A stretch of DNA of 64,000 bases from Nematopogon swammerdamellus. Lineage: Eukaryota > Arthropoda > Insecta > Lepidoptera > Adelidae. The notes beneath the pieces were generated by a model. The model was not told the origin of the DNA and ran no database searches. It was given only the letters and a program-made list of their open reading frames with translations. Shown in pieces: positions 20,311 through 30,954 of the stretch (the stretch's first letter is position 1; every line of letters begins with the position of its first letter). The stretch lies in NCBI GenBank assembly GCA_946902875.1, contig OX336339.1:21607349-21671348 (forward strand), in the 5' to 3' direction. A program made the translations under genes and the position numbers.

Positions 20311-21226
20311 AATACTTCTTTGTTTCTCAATACACCATATTTGCATTCATACTCCATTTTTTCAACACTAGCTTTGAAGCAATCTTGCAGTAGTTATCCC
20401 CACTGATTCTATTTTGCCTGTCGAAACCACAATTCGCTTTCGAATCTATACCACAATCGGGTACATTACGAGTTATTTTGCCAGCCAAATCTATAAGCGC
20501 TTTTGATCGTCGATAGAAGACCTGTGTGAGAAAAAAAATCAGCTCTATGCTCATTACAATGGAATCGCTTATTAACTTTGGTCGATATTCGAATTCGCTT
20601 ATAGATTACGATCGCAATAAGTGCGGATTGCGAAAAACTCGCGTTTTTAGACGGTTCACTTTTTCTACCAATTTGATCTTAGTTTCGAAAGCGATGTGAT
20701 TTCGGCATTAACCTAATCTACGCTTAATTTCACTAAAGGGAGCACATTTCTATTCCTTTTGTCGATCCAATGAATAAGAATTTCTAAGTGTTATGATAAA
20801 ATATTGCCCACACACAAGCTATGTGACACAACCCATAGTGTGAACTCCAGGTACGTAGAATGTATCATTATTTAAATATTTTAGCTTTACTTGTGATATT
20901 AGTCATTTCTCGTTCCTTGTATATTTTGTAAACTTTGCGCAAGTTACTTACTTTGGAAGTAATTATGAATCTCTGTACAGAAAGAACATCTCGTTTTAAG
21001 ATTATCTGTTTCTAAACAATTGTAGGTAAGTAGCTAAGATGAAAGAGGTTTAATCAAGGTGTCTGCCTGAAATGAAATGTATGAATGGCTAAACTCAATA
21101 TTTTTGTCTAGCTTAACGTTATTTTTATAATCAAAACTTAACGTGCATGTTATCGATTACATCTGAAATATCCACTATGTATCTGATTTATAAAATTAAT
21201 TTACTCATGAAACTTTTATAAAAAAT
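20311..21226. other. AT-rich non-coding interval
   Basis: No repeats or genes recognised. Could be part of a long 3' UTR of the PDZ gene. Confidence 0.4.
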
Positions 21227-21620
21227 ATATAAGGTGCTTCGTTAGTCATGTCAAAAATTTCGGAAGGGAGGGTTACATACGCACTCAAATAAACACGTTA
21301 CGCAAAAAAAAATATGTTTTTAGCATTACTTTTCGAGAAATGTAACAAAACATGTTTGCTAACTAAACATTAACCTGTGTGTAACAGTAGGTAATATGCA
21401 TTGTACGGGTTCAATGACCGTACTATGTTCAAAACGCAGAACAGCTGTTTGTTGTAAGTAAGTCACAAGGTCACTATGATTGGTTTTTACAGCTACTTAT
21501 TTCATTTTATTTTTTTGCTAGGAGAAAAAATGCTCCTATAAACATATGTTTTTTTTTACGTAAAGTGTGTATGTAACCCTCCCGAAATTTTTGACATGAC
21601 TAACGAAGCACCTTTTATAT
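21227..21620. mobile_element. MITE-1 family, second copy (inverted relative to 7033-7429)
   Basis: Ends ATATAAGGTGCTTCGTTAGTC and the inverted GACTAACGAAGCACCTTTTATAT. Internal sequence is the reverse complement of the first copy, for example GTAATATGCATTGTACGGG and CCGTACTATGTTC. No transposase. Confidence 0.85.
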
Positions 21621-23279
21621 ATGCAAACAATTTAACAGAACACGTAACAATGTGTAACACTGTATACTAAGTTTGTACTCGGAATGCAAAAAACTGCAAA
21701 TAATGTAAAAAAATCAACCCGACCAACAATTTAAATATTTGGAATATTTAACGTTATTTAGTAATTATAGTAAACCAAATGCAATACAACCTACAACGAA
21801 ACATTTTCTTTACCTACACAATAACGGGAACAAGTAATTTCGAAATACATCTGGCTGCGAGTCAAGTCTCTATGAAGACGTTAGGTTAATGTGAAAAGTT
21901 CCTAAGGAAATCGACTACCTAATCAGTATTAAAACGTAGTTGGTGTGGTCTAGGCATCGTAGCTCACCTAGTTGGTCTCCTAGCGAGACTTGGCACATTA
22001 GAGAGTCCCTTGTTCGATACGAGAGGAAATATTGATATTTAGCACGGAATGTGAGCCATTCATAACCAGTAAATTAGGCAGGAATGAAAATTAAAATTTG
22101 GTTTAAAATAATTACATAATACCTAACACATTACTCGACGGAAACTAGATGGAAAAGTTTACAAATAAAACATATATTGTGCATAGATAAGGTTATAATC
22201 TTAAGGTCTGCCTATATAATTGAACGTTAATAAAATATTACATGGTACCTAAATAATATTATTTTATCACAAACGTTTTTGCAGCTCGCATTCCACTTTC
22301 TAGTATTTATAAATAAATGCATAATTTTCGTTGTAAAATAATCCTTTGTACACATAGATTAGTATCAAATTTACCACGAGGACACCTTATTCCTACGAAG
22401 ATATGCAAAAAGAATTTTAATTATAGAAACAGCATGAAATCGTCGAGTAGGTGAAATGTGGCCGTCTGATTCTAAATTGTGTGCATCAATGAACTTTGCT
22501 TTGGGAAAAGTAAATTGTATTCACCGTATAACAATATCAGTTCTTTTGAAATTATTCTTCTGTGAGTAAGTATTTATTAAAATCACTAGCGCATTAATTA
22601 TGTACATATTGTACCTAAGTGTGTATTGAGGGTTATTCAAATATCGATCATCTATTTAACCAACAGATTTACCGTTCTGTTTTAATTCGCTTCTCAAAGT
22701 AAACGCTACAAGCATAGTATACATTGGTGTGACAAGTTGTAACTAAACATGTACAGCCTTAGTGCCATTGTATTAGATAGTAGATACCTAATTAATAAGT
22801 CTCGATTTAAAAGTAAACTTGAATTTAAATGACAATTTGCACAAATGTTCAGTGCAAATCTACCAAAGTGCATGGGAGTTTATTTTTAGAAACTCTATGA
22901 AAACCAAAAAAAAAAATCAAAAATTTGGGGTATGTGCATTATATTATTAAGTTTTCATATATTACAATTAAAAATTTAATATTTATTTTTTAATACAAAA
23001 TAACTTTTATTTCAAAGTAATTTTAAAATGAGAGACGACGGATAATTTTCAAATTTTATTTTTTATTCGCAGCATTATAATATAGGTATTATGATCGCAT
23101 AAAAGCCAATTTCACATTAGATTAACAATGTGCTGCTAAGTATCCAATAAATCCTTTCCCTATCAATGTTGTAACCCTATGAATTTTATTGACAAATTTG
23201 CAGTATTTTTCTAATAGCTGATACTTTTAAAATTATTCTTTACTCTTAACTGTTCTGTGTGCACTGACTAAAGAGTAAA
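21621..23279. other. AT-rich non-coding interval
   Basis: Nothing coding. At 21957-22030 a diverged tRNA-like stretch (CATCGTAGCTCACCTAG ... TTGTTCGATAC) may be a very old SINE head; low confidence. Confidence 0.4.
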
Positions 23280-23572
23280 ATTAGTTTTTAACGGCTGTAT
23301 TTTTACTTTAAATTTTCACAGAATATGTGTTATTATGGCCGATATAATAAAAATAAGAAAAAGTAAAAAATTCACGGGGGTTCCCATAGAAGAAACTAAA
23401 AATGTATGCGCGCCATCTACCGGAAATAGTATGAAGCATTTTAACTAATCATGAATTTTAACTAATATGAAGCATTTCATAAACACGCCATAGATGGCGT
23501 GAGTGGCGCTGACCATGAAAGGGCGATACGGAATCCTCGGTGCGCGAGTACGACTCGCATTGGCCGGTTTTT
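23280..23572 (-). repeat. Repeat family G, minus copy
   Basis: Shares TTTCACAGAATATGTGTTAT, TTCACGGGGGTTCCCATAG, GCGCGCCATCTACCG and CATTGGCCGGTTTTT with 1-470. Lacks the tetranucleotide microsatellite. Confidence 0.75.
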
Positions 23573-24609
23573 AGGTATCTGTCCACCTAACCGGGGGGCG
23601 TTCCACGCTACGTTTGTACGCGGCTTCAATTCGAGCACCCGTCTACCCTAGCGGTATCACGTTCGCGACAAATGTACCCAATCCACTGCCACTTCAGCTT
23701 GCTAATTTTATTTACAATATCGGACCTACCTTGGTTCTTCGTCAAATTTCCTCATTACGGTTCATAATACTAATGTAATTATAATTAATCTTTACATATT
23801 AATCAATCGTAGCCATCAGTTAGCTTTTATTCAGTGCCACAGAGCAGGAACATTTGATTTATAGGATAAAAATTCAATAAACTCTTCAGTCTTCACTCAC
23901 ATAGTAATTTTACTATCGAGAACGAATCAAATGATCAACTGATATTCTAAAGGAAAATGTGATGGAATATACCTACTTATTACTATTGAAATGTAGATCC
24001 TCACGGTAGCGGTTTGTTGTAATATAAATCGTTTAGAATAATCAAGTAAGCGAGACAAACTGTCTATAGATATATATATTGGGTCGTTAGCTTGCGTTTA
24101 GACGATGCGAGATGGGATGTTTTATTTTTAATTAAAAAAAAATATGTACAGAGAATTTCGTATTTTGTAGGTGGATAAAATATTGTAATGATCTCAGATA
24201 TAAACATTGAGCGGAGAAGTATAGTGCACATAATAAAATATGAAACACATATGTAACTTGTCTCGTAGAAGATATTCGTTGTAAGTAAATATAGGAAGGT
24301 TTATGAGTTGGCTTTATTTGCGTTATAGTCGACCGGACCGGAAACGGCGTACGGAATAATTTCCGACGCTCCGGCGACGTATGTGATGCGTGGGATTTGA
24401 TCGTCGACGTTGTATAGTCACTGTAGTCAATAATGAAATTATCTCGAATAAAATTATGCAGATCAGATATCTAGTTTGAACCTATGAGTTTTGTTTTATT
24501 TTCCCCATCCATAATTCTTCATCATTAAAGGTTGACTGTAAGAAATCTCTTTAAGGGATAAGACTCTATGCTTTACACCTTATGTAAATTTTCTAAATGT
24601 GGTTGTTAC
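23573..24609. other. Non-coding interval with candidate poly(A) signal
   Basis: 23575-23620 is reversed RTE-like sequence (ATCTGTCCACCTAACCGGGG). An AATAAA at 24449-24454 is followed within about 40 bp by T-rich DNA and could end the upstream transcript, but nothing proves it. Confidence 0.35.
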
Positions 24610-25088
24610 TTTTTTTTTATGGAAACTGACACGGTTGGCTACATCACCTACAACATCCGTGATGTCAGCCCATAACACCGGGTGAACTAGGTGCCATGTC
24701 AGTGCTTCCCTTTATTTCATGTCGGCTACACTGAACTGGACGGAAAACAGGCACTATTTACATAGCCGTTTCGACCGACGTTTCGTTCAGTGGTGGTTTC
24801 AACCCGGCCGGGATGAACCCTACCACCTAGTAAGGTAAGAAGGGAAGGGACCTTCAGTTTAACGTGGAATCCGAACCACGGTCAGCCTCCAACGGTCTAG
24901 CGGTCACCCATCCAAGTACTGACCGCGCTCAGCATTGCTTAACAACAGTCGACTGACCGCACCACTGAGTTATACCTTTAATACCGAGGCTGACGAATTT
25001 CCTTATCCCTTAGTCGACTTTTACGACATGCGACGGGGAGAGATGCAGTGGGGCTATTCTTTTTAAGTACTGGCCCTACACACACGGT
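24610..25088 (-). repeat. SINE-A, near full-length reference copy
   Basis: Read on the minus strand: CCGTGTGTAGGGCC-like 5' end, CACTGCATCTCTCCCCG, a tRNA-like A box (ATAACTCAGTGGTGC, 24959-24973), a 43-bp block resembling 5S rRNA (24901-24943; GTACTTGGATGGGTGACCG), a B box (GTGGTTCGGATTCCACG, 24863-24879), a 200-bp body, and the tail GTCAGTTTCCATAAAAA. Other copies: 13131-13512, 15142-15320, 28316-28557, 40892-41214, 43952-44235, 49261-49395, 56600-57029, with fragments at 8283-8455, 55880-55945 and 61480-61690. Confidence 0.85.
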
Positions 25089-25156
25089 ACATACATACAC
25101 ACATACAGAAACGATTTCTACAATATAATCAATTTAGTTTTAGTATCATACATCAT
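25089..25156 (-). mobile_element. Fragment of a CTAG-ending element, left piece
   Basis: ACATACAGAAACGATTTCTAC and CAATTTAGTTTTAGTATCAT match the middle of the copy at 43563-43940. Its continuation (GTCTACAAACTCAGTATC) is found 2.17 kb away at 27335-27425. Confidence 0.7.
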
Positions 25157-25344
25157 ACACATCCCAGACAGGGCTGGTCAGCCAGGGAGAGTAGACCACA
25201 CCTCGCGAACGCGAGAGGCCGAAGCCCAGCATAGGGTGCGCTGTAGCGTTTTAAATTACAAAATAAAAAAAAGAATTATAAATGAAGCGCATTAGGCTAT
25301 AATAATAATAATAATTTCCGCTTTGGTTTTGTCTGGCTCTGAAC

Positions 25345-25998
25345 CAGGGATGTTGCGGATGCGCTTTATTTGACATCCGCGGATACGGATGCAGATGCGG
25401 ATTTTTGGACGCTCACATCCGCGGATGCGGATGCGGATGTTAACAAGATTGCTTGAAGAGCCGGTTAGTTTAAGTCCTTGAATAAAAGAGATTATGCTTT
25501 TAATATCTTTTATTGATCAATAAATTTTTAGTAAGAAAATTTCAAGATTGGGCTATTGTATTTAATGAAAAGTAACTTGTTACACTTTATGAATAACATT
25601 CACTTCTGGGACACTATACTTCGCCGCACTATATACAGTGGAAGTGGAATACTCGAGTCGGAAATTCAACTTAGAAGACGCGTCGTCGCGCGTGTTTAGT
25701 TAGACACGCATGCATACACGAAACGTGACGGAATGAAATGACGCAATAATAATGGAAAACAAAGTCGTCAGCACTGCACTGCACCGTCGCACAGCATATT
25801 CCCTTCCTATTGGTCAATTGCAGCGCGCGCCACTCGCGGACTCCGCCCAATTTCATTCAAGTCTCAACCTGCACTACATCCGTATCCGCATTAGTTCCGC
25901 ATCGATTTAATGCGGATGCGAATGCAGATGCGGAGGTCAAAATCAATGCGGATGCTCCGCATTTACGGATGCGGATGCGAATATCCGCAACATCCCTG
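25345..25998. mobile_element. hAT-type MITE with 8-bp target duplication
   Basis: A 654-bp element beginning CAGGGATGTTGCGGAT and ending in its inverse ATCCGCAACATCCCTG. The 8 bases CTCTGAAC flank it on both sides (25337-25344 and 25999-26006). Many GCGGATGCGGATG-type subterminal repeats lie near both ends. CAGGG...CCCTG ends and an 8-bp duplication are hAT hallmarks. No transposase reading frame. Confidence 0.92.
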
Positions 25999-26693
25999 CT
26001 CTGAACCCTCTTAGCACTCTGCTTGAGGACTCAGAGCTGGGATACTGTCTCCGAAGAGGAGGCGCTCGAATGTCGCACTTATTTGATATGGATGACCTCA
26101 AACTGTTTGCCAAGCCGGACACTGAACTAATGTCGATGATGAAGATTACTGAAGGCTTCAGCAACGACATTGGAATGGAGTTCGGCTTGGAAAAATGTGG
26201 GACCATCCATGTGGAACGTGGTGTGATCGTGAACTCCGGCGGCATACAGTTGTCGGAGTCCATGAATGTTCGAGCTCTCTCCGAAGACGAAACCTATAAA
26301 TATCTGGGAATATCGGAGGCTCTCAACATACGGGATACGGACATGAAACAATCAGTTATGGAAAAGTTTTTTCACCGTCTTACAAAAGTGCTAAATAGCC
26401 TTTTGTCAGGCGGCAATAAAATTCGTGCCTATAACGGTTCGGTCATGCCTGTGCTCGTATATCGGTATTCCCAGATGGACTCAGACCGAATTGGACTCGC
26501 TGGACAGAAAGGTCAGGACACTGATGAAATCCCGTATGCATCACCCACGATCATTGGTCATGACATGAGGTTGTATATCCCGCGGAAGTGTGGGGGTCGA
26601 GGTATGTTAAATGCCAAGAACCTGCACAACCGCGAGGTATGCAATCTCCGTCAGTACTTTTTGGAAAAGACTGATGTTTGTGAGACAACTTAG
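25999..26693 (+). pseudogene. Reverse transcriptase C-terminal part (R4/Dong-like), broken
   Basis: Continuous frame from LNPLSTLLEDSELGYCLRRG to a TAG at 26691-26693. LFDMDDLKLFAK is the catalytic block normally YxDD; here the residue before MDD is Asp where Tyr is usual. Downstream FSNDIGMEFGLEKC and YKYLGI are the conserved thumb-side motifs, then LRQYFLEK. The frame is lost at about 26680-26700, and the MITE interrupts it upstream, so the copy is dead. Confidence 0.85.
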
Positions 26694-26699
26694 TAGCCA

Positions 26700-27187
26700 G
26701 GATCATTCATCAGCAACTTGCCTTAAAGTACAACCTTGTAGGTACCGAGGTGCCTTACTATAAGTACAATCCGCCGCCAGTTCTCGAGAACGGTCATGTC
26801 ACACTCTACTGGGACCGGTCCATTATCACAGACAGGACTATTCTCCCGAACAGACCTGATATTGTGATAGTGGACCGGGAGGCAAGGCGCGCAACGCTCG
26901 TCGATATCGCCGTGCCGCATGATGGTAACCTCGTCAGTAAGGAAGCAGAGAAGATGTTAAAGTATCTGGATCTGCAGCACGAGGTTACCAAAATGTGGCC
27001 CGTCGACTCGACGATCGTTGTGCCCATAGTCGTTTCGGCGCATGGGCTGATAGCGAAGAGCCTCAACGACCACCTTGAGAGGCTCTCGCTGAGTGGTTGG
27101 GTCAAGGGCCAGATCCAGAAGGCAGCCCTGCTCGACACTGCACGCATCGTCCGGAGGTTCCCCTCTTTGGGACCCGACCATCGGTAG
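26700..27187 (+). pseudogene. Endonuclease C-terminal part of the same retrotransposon
   Basis: A frame different from the upstream part (a frameshift near 26690) reads HQQLALKYNLVGTEVPYYKY, then LYWDRSIITDRTI, RPDIVIVDREARRATLVDIA and ends at TAG 27185-27187. The PD...D...DIAVP arrangement is that of the restriction-like endonuclease at the C-terminus of R2/R4-clade elements. A short 3' UTR follows to the TAA run. Confidence 0.87.
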
Positions 27188-27330
27188 CTTGGGCTCGCCC
27201 CGCCGCCGGTGGTGGAAACTCCATTTTTTTAAGGTTAATTTTGTATATGTTTTTAATGTTAGGTTTTTAATATGTACAAAATTAGTTTTAAGAATATGTG
27301 TGAATAACGGAATAAAATAATAATAATAAT

Positions 27331-27427
27331 CATACGTAAAGTCTACAAACTCAGTATCGCATAAAACAAAATAACTTACTCCATCATGACCATCCCTTAC
27401 AGATTTATATTAGTATTGATGATAGGA
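27331..27427 (-). mobile_element. Fragment of a CTAG-ending element, right piece
   Basis: GTCTACAAACTCAGTATC, CTTACTCCATCATGACCATC and TTACAGATTTATATTAGTAT match 43870-43940. It continues the left piece at 25089-25156 across the retrotransposon insertion. Confidence 0.75.
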
Positions 27428-27680
27428 ATTACATATTGTATTCGTACTAGCGGTCAGTAGATACACATACGCGGAGTCGGTCAAGTGTGACGCGTGCCGA
27501 TGCGTGTTGGAGCACTGACCGTCTCTGTTGTGCTTGTACCTACTTTGTAGGTGCGTGTCGTCGGTCTGTTGGGCGAAGCGGTCAAGCACAGTAGCAGGGA
27601 TTTTATACTAGACTTGCCTTTTGGCTAAGTCGTCGGTACGCCGCAGTCGCCAGCAAAATATAATTCCAGAGTGATATATT
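27428..27680. other. Non-coding interval
   Basis: No gene or repeat recognised. Confidence 0.4.
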
Positions 27681-27682
27681 AG

Positions 27683-28128
27683 CGCCGGTGGTCGAGTGGT
27701 CTGGGCCTAGGCTTCTCTTGCGAGAGGACCGAGGTTCGAATCCGGTCGGCGTGTACCAATGAAATTTTTTCTGACTGAAAAAATTTCGCGCATACCTACG
27801 CCTGCTGCTTCACCGTTCAGAATCGGTGTAAAACTGTAGGTCCCCTCCCTACCCTCTTACTAGGCGGTAGGCTCAAATTGTAGCCGACTGGATTGGTACG
27901 GTGGTGTACTGGGCGTGAGATGGTCGCCTATTAGCCTCTGCTATGTTCTCCTGTAGTCAAGTATAGCCATCAAATAAAAGGCATGAAAATAAAGGGCATG
28001 GACACATGGCTTCTCGGAGTTGCTATTGGCTGATCGGAGCATGTGCTTTGGCCCATCTGATTGGGCCATTGGATTGGCACCGGTATGGGTGACTAACCTA
28101 ATCACCTATACCGGATTACATAAAAAAA
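27683..28128 (+). repeat. SINE-B, tRNA-headed, copy 1
   Basis: Head GCCGGTGGTCGAGTGGTC (A box TGGTCGAGTGG) and CGAGGTTCGAATCCGGTCGG (perfect B box GGTTCGAATCC), then a 370-bp body (ACTGTAGGTCCC, TAGGCGGTAGGCTC, TTGTAGCCGACTGG) and the tail CCGGATTACATAAAAAAA. GTGATAT occurs on both sides (27673-27679 and 28132-28138), a possible target duplication. No acceptor stem closes, so it is not a functional tRNA. Confidence 0.85.
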
Positions 28129-28315
28129 TGAGGTGATATGGAAAGAGACAGAAACCTTCTAACTGTGTCATCATTGCTACTTTATAAGTACGGATGTCGT
28201 TTAGTACAGTATCGGGAGTCCCGATACTTGGTCGGTATATCGGTCCCGTATTGGGACCGAATATACGTATACTCGGTCCCGATAAGGGACCGCATATGCG
28301 TATACTTGTTAAGAA
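28129..28315. other. Non-coding interval
   Basis: Contains short CGGTCCCGATA-type direct and inverted repeats (28215-28295); no gene. Confidence 0.4.
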
Positions 28316-28557
28316 TTCTTATATTACTAGGTGGTAGGGTTTAACCCGCCCGGGTTGACACCACCGCACTGAATGAAAGGTCGATCGAGACGGCTATGTA
28401 AATAGTTCGTGTTTTCCATCCAGTTCAGCGTAGGCGGCACAACCAAATCGAAGCAGGCATCCTAGGTGCTATGGGCTGACATCACCGATGTTGTAGGTGA
28501 TGTGGCCAACCGTGTCACTGACATGGTTGGCCACAGCTGATAAATTCATTAAAAAAA
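28316..28557 (+). repeat. SINE-A, 5'-truncated plus copy
   Basis: TATTACTAGGTGGTAGGG, GTAAATAGTTCGTG, GGGCTGACATCACCGATG and a tail with AAAAAAA. The Pol III promoter region is missing. Confidence 0.7.
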
Positions 28558-29449
28558 TGTAAGGTACCGAGCTATTAAGTCGGCTCGTTCTTCTGTACTG
28601 CATCAGCAACTCTTGCGGCAGTTTTCACCACCTGCTACAATGTAACTGTAACTTATCTCCTGACAAATGTATGATCAATATCACTGTAACCGACAAATAA
28701 CTGTAGGCTAGAACGATACAAAAAGCTATGGACGCCGGACTGTCAAATGCTTGTATGAGAACTAGCGTCGCCGAGTTGCGGGGAGCGGAGTGTACTTACC
28801 GATGATAAGATATTCCACTGCACATTAAACTTGGCAGTAGTGTTTTTACACGTAAACACAGAGCATGCGGGCATTTTAAACAGGTTTTTGCGAACGCGGC
28901 CGATGACAGACTGACGGGCCAGCGCGCGACCGTCCAATGAAACAAGTATGCTTTTACTTATATCGTGTTACGCTGGCGAAGATAGGGTTCGTAGACTTTT
29001 TTATTTATCGTTCTGGACTGTAGGGCTTGATGTAACCGCAGATGGTGAAAACGGGTGTTAGAATGGTTGAAAACTTGCTTAGCCTTCACGTGTAATAGTT
29101 GAGATTCTCGACTGGTTCCATTCCCGCGGCCTCCGGGTCTACGGAGTCAGCTGGCGCGCGGTGGTGATGGAGGTCGCGCCACTCTGCTCGGCCGCACAAT
29201 CGCTTTACGACTGTCTTTACGATTGATATACGATCAGAGACCTCTATAGAATGGGGAATAATGTTATTGCTTTCGAACGGAAGATCTTTTTGATGAACGC
29301 ATCTTGTCAGTGTCTATGGTGCGTTAGCTGAACTCCTCTTAAAATTCTTCCTCTCTACTACGGTAGTTCCTTGAGTTAATTGATATTAACACGTATAGTT
29401 ACGCCTTGTCTCTCCGTCTTCTACTTATATCGTTCTACCTCCTGTAATT
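28558..29449. other. Interval with the THAP-like exon and a GC-rich stretch
   Basis: Apart from the THAP-like exon, 29100-29225 is GC-rich (CCGCGGCCTCCGGGTCTACG) without a clear frame. Nothing else supported. Confidence 0.4.
28800..28874 (-). pseudogene. THAP-domain first coding exon, probably frameshifted
   Basis: On the minus strand an ATG opens MPACSVFTCKNTTAKFNVQW, then NILSS and a strong donor CG|GTAAGT (28799-28794). MPxCSVxxC is the start of a THAP zinc finger (C-x4-C here). The expected HRFP-type motif is not in this frame, but shifting it near the end gives YHR up to the donor, the usual place where THAP genes split. I infer loss of about two bases. An initiator-like TCAGT lies upstream on the same strand near 28910. 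No second exon was found at lower coordinates. It could be a decayed host gene or a THAP-type transposase remnant. Confidence 0.42.
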
Positions 29450-29450
29450 T

Positions 29451-29853
29451 AAGCGGCGGGTGGCCGAATGGTTTGGGCATCGGCTTCTCATGCGAGAGGT
29501 CCGAGGTTCGAATCCGGTCGGCGTGTACCAATGAGTTTTTTCTTACGAAAAAAATTACGTGCATACCTACACCTGCTGCTTCACCCTTCGGAACCGGTGT
29601 AAAACTGTAGGTCCCTTCCCTTGCCCCTTACTAGGTGGTAGGCTCAAATTGTAGCCGACTGGGTTGGTACCACCGTACTGGATGTAAGATGGCCGCATAG
29701 CAGCCTCGGTTGTGTTCTCCTCTAGTCCAGTATAGCCAGCAATCCAGGGAAGTCTCCGGTATGGCACCTACCTTCTCGGAGGTGATATTGGCTGGTCTGA
29801 GCATGCGCTTTGGCCCCTCGATCAGCCACCCATACCGGACTACATAAAAAAAA
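29451..29853 (+). repeat. SINE-B, copy 2
   Basis: Head CGGGTGGCCGAATGGTTTGG (A box TGGCCGAATGG) and GAGGTTCGAATCCGG (B box), body as in copy 1 (GGTAGGCTCAAATTGTAGCC), tail CCGGACTACATAAAAAAAA. A 5'-truncated third copy is at 60405-60592. Confidence 0.85.
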
Positions 29854-29934
29854 TACATTCCAGGAATATGAAATCGGCATAGACAAATATTATGAAACAT
29901 ACACCTACTCATAAAATCTTCCACATACATAATA

Positions 29935-30240
29935 ACTAGCTTTTGCCCGCGGCTTCGCTTTGCGTGACTGTTTGCTCACAGGCCACCGATGACGTAGCAT
30001 TATTATTTATAGCCTAAACCATCTTGAGAAGTGACAGAATGTACAGTGAAATGAAAACGGTATTTATATTATAGGTAAGGTGGTCCTCGATCATCGTCCT
30101 CGAGTTATAAGGACGTACGTTACACGGTCGTCGCCCGTAGGAACTTCACATTATTTATAATAATAATATAGTAAATATTATGTAAAATTAATATAAAAAA
30201 AATGTGTAAATAAATGGATAAAATAATAATAATAAGAATC
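29935..30240. repeat. Fragments: CTAG-type terminus and a (TAA)-rich tail
   Basis: 29938-29970 has AACTAGCTTTTGCCCGCGGC, the reversed end of the CTAG elements. 30060-30240 ends in AATAATAATAATAAG after AAATGGATAAAATAA, resembling the 3' end of the R4/Dong-like element at 27300-27330, but without coding sequence. Confidence 0.45.
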
Positions 30241-30700
30241 TTTATTTCAGACATAGGTCCATATTACAAAAATACAAAAGGTACAAAGATTACTTAAAAC
30301 TAACAAAATGTAGGGCAAGATTATCTAAACAAGTTGATGTTTATTTATACATGTTCTTGCTCCCAGCGTTTAAAGATACTGCTGTTCCAGACCACCGCAC
30401 ACGCCTGTACAATACTATTATCGGAACGGATAATTATTTATTAGGATAAATTATTCATTATATTCATTTTATTCAAAATGGCAATGGGATGTCGAATGCA
30501 ATGGTGGGAACCATTGCATTCGAAGCTGTAGGTCTTACGTGTTTCAAATTTCGAATTCGACATTCAAACCCTCGCATTTTGCGACTGCTTGGGGCGTCAC
30601 GGTCTTTGCTCAGCGCGAAAGGAGCAAGCGCGCTCGTTCCAATCAAACGTGTACCAAATTCAAACTGGCGCGCTGCCGCCCGCGCACCGCACCGCCGCGC
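30241..30700. other. Non-coding interval leading to a GC-rich island
   Basis: AT-rich to 30530, then GC-rich. Open frames on several strands here overlap and are artefacts of base composition. Confidence 0.35.
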
Positions 30701-30844
30701 CGTCGTCGGTCGGTCAGTCGCTTGACGCACTCCGAGCGCCGCACACCACGAGAGGGCGCTACGAACTGTCATGCGATGAGCGCGCGAACGGAAGTGAAGT
30801 GAAAAGAGTGAAATGAATTTGTGCGATTAGAGGAAATTTTGAAG
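30701..30844 (+). promoter_or_regulatory. Candidate promoter and non-coding first exon
   Basis: GC-rich DNA with an initiator-like GGTCAGTCGC at 30710-30719 runs into a purine-rich, ATG-poor stretch ending GAAATTTTGAAG|GTAAGG (donor at 30845). That layout fits a 5' UTR exon on the plus strand. The gene it would serve is unknown; the cadherin 32 kb downstream is one possibility. Confidence 0.28.
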
Positions 30845-30954
30845 GTAAGGTTTTTCGTGAATGATTCAAACTTTGAATTATTTTAATTTTTAATCATTTA
30901 TTTGTATATAAGTTTTATCTATTGGATAAAATTCATCTCCGCGAGCTTCCCCCC

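Larger units (their letters stand above)
25299..27330 (+). mobile_element. 5'-truncated R4/Dong-like non-LTR retrotransposon between (TAA)n runs
   Basis: Flanked by AATAATAATAATAA (25299-25316) and by TAATAATAATAAT (27318-27330). It holds the C-terminal part of a reverse transcriptase and the terminal endonuclease domain, interrupted by a hAT-type MITE (25345-25998). Without the MITE the frame reads FCLALNPLSTLLEDSELGYC and then LFDMDDLKLFAK. The (TAA)n flanks fit the target preference known for Dong of Bombyx. The 5' truncation is typical of incomplete reverse transcription. Confidence 0.82.

Noticed and set aside
24901..24943. 5S rRNA gene
   Set aside because: Only a 43-bp portion resembles 5S and it is embedded in a repeated SINE.
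26806..27147. Minus-strand frame opposite the retrotransposon endonuclease
   Set aside because: Shadow of the real plus-strand frame, which has the recognisable motifs.
27683..29525. Two tRNA genes at 27683 and 29451
   Set aside because: A and B boxes are perfect, but the acceptor stem does not close and each is followed by a 370-bp SINE body with an A tail.
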